NCBI GenBank assembly: GCA_022495005.1
Contig: JAGYXB010001010.1
Span: 2,790,001-2,854,000 of the forward strand
From: Rhyacophila brunnea
Lineage: Eukaryota > Arthropoda > Insecta > Trichoptera > Rhyacophilidae
Length of the DNA stretch: 64,000 bases
Direction: 5' to 3'
Shown here: positions 1-11,174 of the stretch, one piece after another
Layout: every line of letters begins with the position of its first letter
Position numbering within the stretch: position 1 is the stretch's first letter
Translations under genes and position numbers: made by a program
The notes under the pieces: generated by a model
The model's database searches: none
Told to the model about the DNA's origin: nothing
Seen by the model: the letters and a program-made list of their open reading frames with translations, nothing else

Positions 1-358
1 CAATTTATCATAATATTATTATATTATAGTATGAATCTTATCTAATTGCGACGAAATGAACTAGTAGTTTTTACATGAAATGCTTATCAAATTGTTTGGC
101 AATCAGTGTTTGTGTTTCAAATGAAGGTATCACTTAAGTGCCTCAATTACTAACCGAAGCCTCGATCACTTGAAATTTTAGTAATATCTTACTTTCACAC
201 GAGCATAATCTTATCTTAATATCTTATTTTCTCTGGAAGGTATTTGGTAGTAGGTAGATATTTTCAAAATTATTTATATTCAATATTAAGAATGTTATAT
301 TCTCAAATCTTGTGAATTATTCGGTGAAAAAAATAAAATAGTTTATTATATTGTTAAC

Positions 359-3300
359 CTTTGTCATCCGGCATACATCCGTCAGTGTGTGACATGCTGT
401 AACCAGGGTTCACATTTTTTTGGCAAATGAAAGCTCCGGGTGCTGCACATGGAAAGTCATTTAAGAATCCAGTACGATACATGGAACCACAATCTTCATT
501 TCCTAAATTATCTGGTTGGTTGGGTAACCATTTATGGAAATAGTATTGTATTGGGAGACCTAAAACAGTATAACATATCACCATTTTAAAATCACTCACA
601 TACATTAGCATACATATTGATAACATTGTTATTAAAATTATTTAAATATTTTCTTAACGTAAAAACAGTTGTTATTCTTTTATTGACGTTTTTGATTTTT
701 TTTAAATTTCACAATTCATGTACTTAATTGATTATCGATTACAAGGAGTGTTCTTGGGTTATGACCATAGCCAAATAGAGTTTTTTTAACTTTAAAACTC
801 ACGGTTGAATATCTATCAAAAAAGAGCTGTCGTAAGTTTAAAGTGGAGGAAAGGTATTCTTCCAATTACTTGTGAATACAATAATCAACGAAGACGGTAT
901 TACGGACGATCCACGAAGCAGACACGGTCGTTAAAAGCAGCATATTATTATGAATGGATATGTATGAGAAATATTGGACGTGATCCCAGATTATAATTAT
1001 TTAGCCGACTATAGCTAGATTTTATTTGACAAACATCTCCTGTTGTCATGAAGCCTCAACACCTTTTGTATGATTTTACACTCCAGAGAATTTTATGGAA
1101 CACAAAATGTAATGGTATGGTTATGTTGCTCAAAGAAATGGTGTTAATTTATTTATTGCGTATTCTAACCTGAAACTAATCGGCTTTGGACAGACATGGA
1201 TCGAGGAATATTCTGAAGGAGGCCAATACCTACAGTTTATTGTTGTAAATACCGATGTTCAGACGTAATTAAAACCCTTCTAATTAAATATTGCTTATTT
1301 TTATTCCTTCAATATGTATTTCTGCAAGAGCATCTATCCTTATCGAGACTTTCCCTTTATTAGCGATGGGAAAAATATCGAGTGTAATTGTCTATTTCGT
1401 AACTTTGCTATTAAGACCTCGTAAGTCCGATATTATGGAAAAATGAAGTTAGCTCCACAAAATTAAAACAAAAAAACTTTTTAAATCATATCAAAACCTC
1501 GGTTCTCTAGACTAGTATGCTGTCTATCTATCGACAAATTTTAAAAACTCGTAGGTCTTGTGGTTCCGAACATGGAATTAAAACTTTGTATTTCACAACC
1601 AGTGTTACCAGATTCATCAAATAGAGAGGTGTTATTATTTATTAGGCTAGAAAATATTGTTTGTATTACGTTTTTTCCTGCCCCTCAACATTCTTCTCAA
1701 ACAGACTTACAAGGTTTTAATAGTAAGGTAACGATTTGTGACAGCTTCAATACCCGGAGATGCACATTACAGGAGATGGCATTTTGCAAAGAAAGTACAT
1801 TATCCGAATGGGAATACCTGGAGCAACAATCAACTCGATGTGGAGTGTTTGGGACTCATGACTGTACTCGGTTTAAACCAAATGCCACCTATTCGACGCT
1901 TGCATTCAGACGGTGCTGTTTTACGGTAGCAAATCATAGCAAACTACAAAGGTTCAAACCAACCGTGAAGTGAGCTTCTAGAATTGATGTTTTCGACAGA
2001 CACTATGCATGACCTTTAGAGTATTGCAAACCAAGCAGTCTCTCATCACGCTGATAGTGAAGAGGCAACGTTGGACTTGTATCGGCCACGTGCTGCGGAT
2101 GCCTGAAAAGAACTTCAACTTGGCTTACCTGTTCTTCAAGCTAACAATATTTGGCGTCCTAGAAGACCACTAAATACTATCTATAGAATGACGCATGAAG
2201 ATTAGCGAGCAATAAGGATTCTTGGAGGCACCGTGTGGTACCCATATACCTACTTCAGCTAAAAGGCGGATATGGCCGAAGATAAGGGTAGTCATGAACT
2301 TTTAAAATACAGCCCGTTGTCGTAAATTATAATATCTAAAAGCGCAATGTCTAAAAACGAATGAATGGATAGCAAACATCGTAATTAATTATGTAACAAA
2401 AAATACCAGTATCTACCTGTTTCGGTTATATATTCTCCTTCGATGAAAAAATCATGGAAGCCCAGAAGCAAGTAATCAGGATGAGGAGATCCAGATATCG
2501 ATGTTGCTGGATTTCGATTAAAAATGCTCACTAGTGCCGCCATTTCCTTTTCATTAGCAGGCATAGCTAATATCGCATTTTCTTCACGACATATTCTTAT
2601 GGCTTGATTCCATGGCTTCGCTACTGGGAAAAATTTATACAGCATGTCAGCATCATCATGTAATTCGTATCCTGCAAAATATTAATTATACAATAATCAA
2701 TTTACGCCAAAATAAAATTAATTGACAAATAATGTTTTCATACTTAAATTTGTTCAATGAACCCGAACTACGAATCCATCGAACTTTATGGGTTTGTCTA
2801 TCCAGTGGGTTTTAGAGCGATCCGTTTATTGCCCATTGGGTACCACTCTATAACGGCATTTGTTCATTTGCCATGCGACATGTCCAGCCCATTCTTATTT
2901 CATCTGCTTGGCGACCTCTATCACATCACATACTTTTTTTGCATCTTTTCTCGCTGTGCTCAACATATCGTCGTCCCAAAAGCAAAACGGCACTTGTGCA
3001 TAAATTGAGTTTTGAGAAAAACGCATTTTAAGTGTTTTTGGAGTGAAAAAAAATCGTGTTGAGGTTATTACTTAATATTTTGAAATGAAATTTGGAACAC
3101 GTATGACCTAATTACTCAAGATTGAAATGTATTTGTTTTATAATTTGTCAATTTTTAACAGGTCACATGATACCTTTTTCCTATATGCATTTATGAATAA
3201 CTTTATCTTCATCTTTTGATTTGCGAGCGTCCACTTTCCGCTTATTGTGATCTTCAAAATATTTATTTGGGCCTCTTTGTCCACTGCCAAATTTTTTTTA

Positions 3301-6300
3301 AATCTTTCACAAATTTCACAAGTGCCCTTTTTCTGCAACGAAATTATTTTTTTTTGTACAAAGGCCCTTACTCACTTTTAAATAATTACACGTGTTACCT
3401 TTTTCCTATAGTACTTTTGTAAGCATTACACATAGTTCCTAAAATCGTGTACATGTTACCTTTTTCCTATACATTAAATGAAGATCAGTTTACAAATACA
3501 CAAGTAACCTTTATTTTCTTTGCTCAATTGTGAATTCATGGGTTTTGCTTCACAAATGCCGTTTTGCCCATAATGTAGAGAAAAAAAATACGAAGAATAC
3601 TGCATTCATAACTCAAAACCGTCAAAATTGCACATGTGCCCTTTTGCTTTTGGTGCTACGATATTATTGCAGCTTTTAGAATATTGTACTACCCATAATT
3701 TTTGGATTTCTTCTACATTAAGGGTCCATGTTTCATGCCCTACTTTTCTTTCTAATTATTATGTGCCAATACTAAACATCTGGGTAATTTGGTAATTTTA
3801 TGTCTGGGGAAATATTAGTTATCTGTGTGATAAATTCTGTGAGTCTTGACAAAGTCGGTTTGATGACGTCTATTATATCGCGAAATGTTTCTTGTTCACT
3901 GGTTTCTTTATGGTCGTTATAAATATTATTATACCTGCCCTTGAACTTAATGAATCATCAAACTACATTCACAGAAAATATGAGACAGCATAATCACTGC
4001 TGACCTGTTAATTAATATTTAATTACCACATTTAAATAGTATGTTAATTATATCTAATGGCCAGTCGCGCCAAACGTGCTAAGTTAGTGAAAGCCTTTAT
4101 AAAAGAGTGAGATGACCTCCGATGTTGATTCGATAAATATTAATATTTTACCATGGACCTACATTTTACCCAATCGTATTATTGATATATACGTAATTAA
4201 GACTATTAGTTTCAAATTGGTTTATACACTGATATATATTTTTCTTGATTCTGATTTTGTAAGGACGTTTCCATCGTATGTATACTCATAAAATATCAAA
4301 TCCAGCTACGTTTGTTCATTAAATAGGTTGATTTCAAAGTCGTTTAATTAAGTTAAGTCGCCACATTTTTTTTTATTTTACGATTATCTCTAAACAAAAA
4401 ATTTTATTAATTTTAATGACGTTAATGACATTTTATTTTGCTGTTTGCTTTTTTAATTGCTTACTAATAAGTTAGTAAAAAGAAATATTATATTAATTGA
4501 AGGTACCTAGTTTTAAATGTGCTTGACAGTTTTTTGCGATTATATCACAATGCTGGGATTGAAATTAATAAGAAGGTCATCCACTTTGAAACTAATAGTC
4601 TCAATTTAAATATACACGAGTATATTTTTGTTTTTATCTTTATATATTCTGAAAATAGGTGTAGGTACAGCCCGAAATAGCTAGTAATTTAAATCGATAA
4701 GTCACATGAAAGAAAATGTAATGATTACTAATTCACATGCAAACATGAGAATATTTAGTAATTATTCTTAATATCTTTTTCCATTAAGTATATTAACCTT
4801 TAGAATGCTACGCAACGATATATCGTTGTTTTTGAAATTGGCCACAACGATCGTCGTTTTGCATTTGATGCCTGAAATGTTAAGTTAATTTTGGAACATA
4901 CTACTGCTCCAGCGGTATGAAACATTTTTGATATATTTAGTTTTATTGTTGTGTAATATAACTTGATTTATATATGTTTTGTGACTGGGTAGGATTAGAA
5001 CTTATAACTATTGTATTTTTTTTTCATCGCATCAGCATTTTTATAATAAAAGCATTAATTTCAAATACAAATTTCAGTTTACAATATAAACAAATTTCGG
5101 TTTTTATTTGTTTACAGTAAAATTCTGCGTGGAATGACAATTTTTTATTTAATCTTATACATTTGAAACAGTGGGAAAAGTATTTTAGAACAGTGTTTCC
5201 CTAAAAATACTAAAGATTATACTAACTTAATTAATACTAACTTACTTATTTCTAATTTACTAAAGTAAAATACACGGATCGTGACTCCCTGAAGGGACCG
5301 TAGATTTTCTATTAAATTAAAGTGGATGTATACTATATAAAAACAATTTTATAAAAAAAATAATGAAATAAAAATCATTTGCAATATTTTAAATGCTCCG
5401 ATAAGCAAACACTATGAAGACCTTTTTCACAACTCAAGCATATTGTACGCGATCTTTTAACGGGGCCACCATTTTTCCTACTGCAAACAATGCAAACTTT
5501 TTCTTTTCGGCCGGGTAATTTCCTAATTCCACTATTTTGTATTATCCCTCGTGTGGGATTGTTTCCAATAACTGTTAAAAATAAAAACTCGATAGTTCGT
5601 TTCGCTCGCACACGTGGTGGTCAGTATGATAGAGCGAGAAAGAAAATTTCAATTAATTTTAAAGGCAGCCGAAGTGGGGGATATCTAATAGCCTCATTAT
5701 CTATTCAAAACGATAAACTAATTACAAAACGTGTTTTCATAATATTCCGATTTCGCAGAATCAATTAGAGTAGAAAGGTGTCTAAAAATAATACAATACT
5801 TTAATTTATCGACAATTATTGGTAGCAATCTTCGACCGGATTTTGCACAACATCGTAGCAGCCAAAGGGTTAAAAATGCATCTATATAGAAACCTATATA
5901 CAAACGCGCCAAAAGAAGTATAATTTCAAAAATATATAATATCTTATGAAATTGATGTACATTGTGTTTTGCTACCAATTTCTCTGAGTATCTTTGATGA
6001 ACAGCGTTTTCAAATATCCATAGTTTACTATTTTCAATTGATTCCTCACTTTAGCCAACATACTTGTGAGCATACTAAATTCACGCTAACCGAATAAAAT
6101 TATGCAAATATAATCAAATAAGATTATTACAGTGGGTATATTAATCCATGATAACCTGTGGGTATCTGCTTTTATAACCAGACTTTTTGTTACTCGTTGT
6201 CGTTTTGTTTTTGTTGTTCTCTTGTGACACTTGCTCCCAACGCCAAGTACTGCTACCGAGAACAACACAATGCACCCACTGATGCCTCCATCACCTACCT

Positions 6301-6431
6301 TCTTAATGAATGAATTTTTTCTGATAATAATGATTATTAATCGAGCTATATTATATTAAAAATGTACCTTCATATCCGCAGGAAACAGTTGCACACAATG
6401 TAAAAATAACTGACAGAATTCCAAAATTCAT
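359..6431 (-). CDS. Two-domain C-type lectin (immulectin-like), gene 1, 5' three exons only
   Basis: Secreted sugar-binding pattern-recognition protein by family; the ligand is not known. Exon 1 (6431-6368) encodes the start and a hydrophobic signal peptide (MNFGILSVIFTLCATVSC). Exon 2 (2671-2417) carries the first half of domain 1 with RICREEN and LLLGFHD. Exon 3 (559-359) carries the second half: a QPD sugar motif, NEDC, the FLND calcium-ligand motif and the FPC and FIC cysteines, then the linker to domain 2. Splice sites are GT-AG and every intron is phase 1. Exon sizes of 64, 255 and 201 nt equal those of gene 2. Domain 2 must lie left of the window, so the gene is partial here. Intron 1 (2672-6367) holds a piggyBac relic and a TIR element; intron 2 (560-2416) holds a LINE scrap. 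Bases 1-358 are intron 3. The exon model is inferred from homology among the three genes. Confidence 0.88.
2035..2125 (+). pseudogene. LINE reverse-transcriptase C-terminal scrap
   Basis: One reading frame gives KRQRWTCIGHVLRMPEK, which resembles the conserved 'W-I-G-H-V-L-R-M' segment near the C-terminus of several non-LTR retrotransposon polymerases. It has no continuous frame on either side and lies in intron 2 of lectin gene 1, so it is a degraded insertion. The LINE clade cannot be decided from so short a piece. Confidence 0.5.
2968..3661. mobile_element. Non-autonomous terminal-inverted-repeat element flanked by TA
   Basis: The left end TCGTCGTCCCAAAAGCAAAA and the right end, read inverted, TCGTAGCACCAAAAGCAAAA form imperfect terminal inverted repeats that continue for about 35 bases. 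TA flanks both sides (2966-2967 and 3662-3663), as expected for a Tc1/mariner-type target duplication. The interior has no transposase but repeats TACCTTTTTCCTAT several times (about 3170, 3398 and 3457). It lies in intron 1 of lectin gene 1. Superfamily is inferred from the TA flanks only. Confidence 0.55.
4797..5869 (-). mobile_element. Deleted piggyBac-like transposon
   Basis: TTAA is present at both borders (4793-4796 and 5870-5873), the piggyBac target. The ends CCTTTAGAATGCTACG and, inverted, CCCTTTGGCTGCTACG are imperfect terminal inverted repeats. The left end is followed by a perfect 16-bp palindrome (4813-4828). At 1.07 kb it is about half the size of an autonomous element, and it retains only the C-terminal part of the transposase, on the minus strand. 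It lies in intron 1 of lectin gene 1. Confidence 0.72.
5375..5611 (-). pseudogene. piggyBac transposase C-terminal cysteine-rich domain, fragment
   Basis: A 78-residue open frame ends in a zinc-binding pattern CIVC, CLSC, then HSVCLSEHLKYC, with basic residues before it. This matches the C-terminal cysteine-rich domain of piggyBac transposases, which contacts the element ends. The catalytic DDD domain is absent and there is no plausible start of its own, so it is a remnant of a deleted element rather than a gene. TTAA-flanked inverted repeats around it support the assignment. Confidence 0.7.
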
Positions 6432-6485
6432 CTCGACCACAACCAAGTGGGTGCTAAGATCAACTATTGAGTTTTTTATTTGAGG

Positions 6486-6492
6486 ATTTATA
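6486..6492 (-). promoter_or_regulatory. Putative TATA element of lectin gene 1
   Basis: TATAAAT on the minus strand about 55 bases before the gene 1 start codon, matching the TATA position of genes 2 and 3. The TCAGT initiator seen in the other two genes is not preserved here; the corresponding stretch reads ATCTTAG. Confidence 0.4.
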
Positions 6493-6504
6493 ATTTATAA
6501 TAAT

Positions 6505-6525
6505 TATATATATATATATATATAT
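6505..6525. repeat. AT dinucleotide microsatellite
   Basis: About ten AT repeats just upstream of the lectin gene 1 promoter region. Confidence 0.9.
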
Positions 6526-6838
6526 GATTAATCAGTAATAAAATACATCTATATATACCAATTGATATTTTATTATCAGTTACTTCTATAGGATTACCAA
6601 AATATATCAATAATAATATGATAAATTAAAAATTACTACAAAATTTTATTTCGAAATTAACAAACACAGTAGGTACACACGTTAAATACAAACACATTTT
6701 CATCATCGTCATTGGCCTGTTTGAACACACGGCCATATGAAGACTTCTTGTTCTTCCCTGCCATGTACCTTAATAATTTTTAAATCCAGCGTACGAGTAC
6801 CTTAAGATGGCCTATTAATCGTCTTGAATCCTTTAAAT

Positions 6839-7119
6839 CAGTGATGCACTGCGGCCCAAAATGTAATTAGTTGCGGCCCAAAAGTACTTCATCACCTTAT
6901 TTTAATTCCCTATTTACAAGGTTCTCTCGTGTAAATACATATTATGCACGTAATGCAGATAATATTGGAGTAGCTGATATTATGTAAATATAAAAATAAT
7001 GAAATGTATGTCTCATCTAGTATAATATTTCGTTATTTTTCAAAACTTTTACCCACTGCGGCCAGGGAAAAAGTAGAAAATGGATAAATTGGCACTTCTT
7101 TCAAATATGGTTACCACTG
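6839..7119. mobile_element. Non-autonomous hAT element (281 bp)
   Basis: Begins CAGTG and ends CACTG, with an exact 8-bp target duplication CTTTAAAT on both sides (6831-6838 and 7120-7127). The end read inverted, CAGTGGTAACCA, is typical of hAT termini. No coding capacity. Confidence 0.78.
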
Positions 7120-7127
7120 CTTTAAAT

Positions 7128-7844
7128 GCACACACACGCACTGACACACGTCGGTTAAATACACTACTGACTTTGCTTAAAATATAGTGACGACGACTCC
7201 ATATTATCCGATTATTTAAAGCTTACCTTCCAATACAAATAAAATTAAATAGGTGACCTAAAAAAATACCAAGAGAGCTATATATCTCAAAGTATTGAAT
7301 TTTGAATTTACATTCACAAATATAGTATGTCCAACTTTATCAAATCTTGAAAGGCTTGGAATAATCCAAAGTTTTATTTTATTGCATTTGAACGTATTTA
7401 TCCTTGAAATCTCTGAACTGTCAACTTCATCACATGAAACGACTAATTATACGTTGTGATATCAGTTCACAATTGCATATGGAAAAGAGTGCTGATTTAT
7501 AAATTCGTAAAACTTTTTAGCGCAAGTTCGATTCCCAGTTGGGCATCACTTTTTTTTAATATAATATCCATTTTAATGCACATTATCTTTTTTAGTGAAA
7601 TATATTTCAAGGTGAAACAAAATTCAAATCTAAGTCCCATAAACATGGCTGCCCGAGTACTTTTTGACAGTCACATATCACAGCATAATATGCTTCAATA
7701 GGCATTCTTCGTGACTGTGAGATATAATAAGGATATTTTAAAGGAATAATAAAATTACGATTCTCAATAATGACGGATACGAAGAATTTATTATGACATA
7801 CACTGCTTTACAAAATATGTTAAATATAACGATTTTTTTAATTA
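7128..7844. other. Intergenic DNA upstream of lectin gene 1
   Basis: AT-rich, with no supported gene. A stretch near 7515-7545 contains a tRNA-like B-box (AAGTTCGATTCCCAG) followed by a T-rich tract, probably a SINE head fragment. Confidence 0.5.
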
Positions 7845-8068
7845 AAGACACTTTTTAAACACGTTATTTATAAGTGTGTTTGTTGATACTTAAGTAGAAA
7901 TACAATTTTATATTCCGTTAAGATAGCGTTTTATTCCAAGAACATAATATCTTTCATGCAGCGCGACAATAATTAAACATGTTTATTTTCCGCAATACTC
8001 GCTGTGAGGTGATGATAATATTTGCATTAGGTTTTCATTTTTAAATGAAACCATCACGCTATCTATAA
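7845..8068. repeat. Segmental-duplication block, copy 1 (left flank of the Helitron pair)
   Basis: Contains the landmarks GCGCGACAAT, CCGCAATACTCGCT and GATGATAATATTTGCATTAGG, which recur in diverged form at about 25105-25345, 36160-36350 and 49925-50160. It ends at CTATAA, exactly where the Helitron pair begins. Confidence 0.7.
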
Positions 8069-10412
8069 TCTCCTATATATTATTATCCTAAGAGATTTTG
8101 GAAAATTCACTAACGGCTCATTTAAGCGACATTTTATTGTTATTTTTACATCTTCACTTCGAAATGTGCGCTACCGATTCATCTACCGTTTGAATTGACC
8201 ACATTTCACAAATTTTCAATGATTTTACAGGTACTTGACGTTTATATCCGATATTTTCTTACACACCGTATACGATCGCCATATTTACTGTCCACGCCTG
8301 TCAGAATGACGTCTTCGTCGCTTAAGACCTTCTAATCCTTTATTTGACAAACAAATTCGATTATTTTTATTCAAATATCGTAATGTAGGCATTGGCGCAC
8401 TTTTTTCCGGTGAAAAAACCATAATCTAGCTACAATTCACTGCGTAAATAAATATCTGACAGGTGTGTCCGCCACTGTCCGTCATATCATAGATAACGTG
8501 ATATTCCAAATTTGATTTTTTTAAATACTTCTTTGTGGCTGTTCACTCACTATTTTTGTTATTGAATAATTACCTAGGCTACTAATTTCCATACTAAAAA
8601 AGTTGCCATTGCAAACAATGAAAGAAATTAATACGAATTGTTATAGTTATCAAAATGTGTGATATTGTATAATATCTACCTATTTTTTTCGTCCCTATCA
8701 TTATCAATCTTGACCTATACACTGCTGGATGAAGGCCTCCTCAGCCTTATTCTACTCCTTACTTACACATGAATTGTTATATTTATCAAAATCAGTGATA
8801 TAATATTATTATCTACCTATCTATATATAATGCCATTATTATCACGAGCCTCAATAAATCCACTGCTGGATGAAGGCCTCTCTACGTTGATTGTATTCTT
8901 GACAGTATTGAATTTCTAATGTTATTTATCTACATATTCATATCGTCATCATAATCATCATCATCATCATCAAATAGGATCAATCCACTACTGGATGAAG
9001 GGTTCCGCAACCTGATTCTACTACTATCGGTTTAACGAATTTGTCGATATTATACCTATTTCTATCATTCTTATATCATCGACCTGAACCAATCCACTGC
9101 TGGATAATGGCCTCCTAGCCCGGTTCTACTCCTTTCTGTCATATGAATTGCTGTATTTATCAAAATCGGTGATATTATATTTAAAAACATATTCATATCG
9201 TCATCATCATCATCAACCAGGATCCATCCACTGCTTAATAAAGACCTCCCTAGCCTGATTCTACTCCTTTTGTCATATGAATGTATGTATTTATCAAAAT
9301 CTGTGATATTATATGTATCTACACATTCATATCGTCATTATCATCATCATCATCATTATCATATACCTGAACCAATCCACTGCTTAATAAAGACCCCCTT
9401 AGCCTAATTCTCCTCCTTTCTGTCATATGAATTGATGTATTTATCAAAATCGGTGATATTATATTTATCTACATATTCATATCGTCCTCATCATCATCAT
9501 CGACCTAAACCAATCCACTGCTTAATAAAGACCTCCCTTGTTTTATTCTACTTCTTTCTGTCATATGAATTGCTGTATTTATCAAAATCGGTGATATTAT
9601 ATTTATTTACATATTTATATCGTCATTATCATCATTATCATCATCATCATCATTGACCTGAAACAATCCACTGCTTAATAAAGACCTCGCTAGCCTGATT
9701 CTACTCTTTTCTGTCATATGAATTTCTGTATTTATCAAAATCGGTGATATTATATTTATTTACATTATTCATAACGTCATCATCATCATCATTGACCTAA
9801 ACCAATCCACTACTTAAAGACCTCCTTAGCCTGATTCTACTCCTTTCTGTGATATGAATTTCTGTATTTATCAAAATCGGTGATATTACATTTATCTACA
9901 TATTCATATCGTCATCATCATCAACCAGGATCAATTCACTGCTGGATGAAGAGTTCCGCAACCTGATTCTACTGCTATATTATACCTATTTCTATCGTCT
10001 TTATCATCATTGACCTGAACCCATCTATTGCTGGATAAAGGCCTCCCATGCCGGATTCTACTCCTTTCTGTCATTTGAATTGCTGTATTTATCAAAATCG
10101 GTGATAATATATTATATCTATTTATATTTCCATTATCATTATGAACCTGAATCAATCCACCGGTGGATGAAGGCCTCTCTAAGTTGTTTGAATTTCTGTC
10201 GGTCATATGAATTACTATATTTATCAAAATTGCTGATATTATATTTTCCCATTCATAATATCGTCAATATCATCATCAACCAAGATTAATCCACTGCTGG
10301 ATGAAGGTTATCCCAACCTAATTCTACTCTTCTTGGTCATATAAACTGCAATATTTTTTTAAATTTGCGATTTTATATACCTACCCATTTATATCGTCAT
10401 TATCGTCATCAA

Positions 10413-10443
<31 letters not shown>

Positions 10444-11174
10444 TTTTAAGCTGATTCCACATCTTTAAGTCTTATAAATTCCTATTCTTATCAGATATAA
10501 TATGTATTACTTCATTATTTATCAACATTTGTCTCGATATGAATGTCTCGCACCGGGAAACTATATTGTTTAAGGTTAATTTTTAAAACAAAATATGATT
10601 TTTAAAATATTATTCTGTGGCTCCAAGCATTTATTTTTTATAGACAATGAAACAAAATAATGTTAAAATTTATTTCTTATGCTGCTAACCTTTTTCTATT
10701 ATGTAAATGGGACCCGAAAGAGATTAATATTCGCGTTATATTGGATCGCCATTTATGATAATCACGATTGAGATGTATAACTATTTATCATTTATTTAAA
10801 TGCACATACCTACACATATATTGTATTAAATTAAAATGACAGTGGTAGCAATCGGCGATTGCCAGCTGTTTTGCTAGGCTTAGCAGCCTGAAATGGTGTC
10901 AGATGATATTGAGAAGGCCAGACTCCAGAATAGACTACGCACATGACTCCAAATTTGTATTTGCAGTGACGACATGCATATCGTAAAACTGACAAATCAG
11001 TAAAATTTTCAATTGTCTGACGTGAATAAAAATCCATCCCGAAGGGAAAACTATGGCGCCGTCTATACACACTTTACAATTATTATATTAAAATCCAACA
11101 CCAAGTCACTATGATGAAAAGCTGTCTGCAAGACCTAGCGAGACAGACTGGCGAGAGCCAGCTGGCTCAGCTAG
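8069..11174 (+). mobile_element. Helitron, tandem unit A (non-autonomous)
   Basis: Starts TCTCCTATATATTATTATCC after an A and ends CTAG (11171-11174), two bases after the palindrome GAGCCAGCTGGCTC (11155-11168). TC start, a hairpin near the 3' end, CTRR terminus and insertion between A and T are the Helitron hallmarks. No Rep-helicase is encoded. The interior holds about 14 degenerate tandem units of 125-145 bp, each carrying a CCACTGCTGGATGAAGG or CCACTGCTTAATAAAG core, a TATTTATCAAAATCGGTGAT segment and a CATCATCATC tract. Unit B follows with no base between. Confidence 0.8.
8700..10480. repeat. Internal tandem repeat of Helitron unit A
   Basis: About 14 degenerate 125-145 bp units ending in CAT/ATC trinucleotide tracts. 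The cores alternate between a 'CTGGATGAAGG' and a 'CTTAATAAAGACC' variant, the second kind clustered in the middle. Short open frames here are by-products of the repeat. Confidence 0.85.

Noticed and set aside
1560..1973. 137-codon plus-strand frame in intron 2 of lectin gene 1
   Set aside because: No recognisable domain, overlapping alternative frames of similar quality, and it lies opposite the host gene inside an intron.
9432..10289. Short histidine- or tyrosine-rich frames in the Helitron
   Set aside because: They are translations of the CAT/ATC tracts and repeat units and change with each unit.
10831..11070. Cysteine-containing open frame near the 3' end of Helitron A, conserved in Helitron B at 14540-14758
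   Set aside because: Nearly all base differences between the two copies change the amino acid, so there is no sign of coding constraint. The similarity is explained by the two Helitrons being copies of each other.
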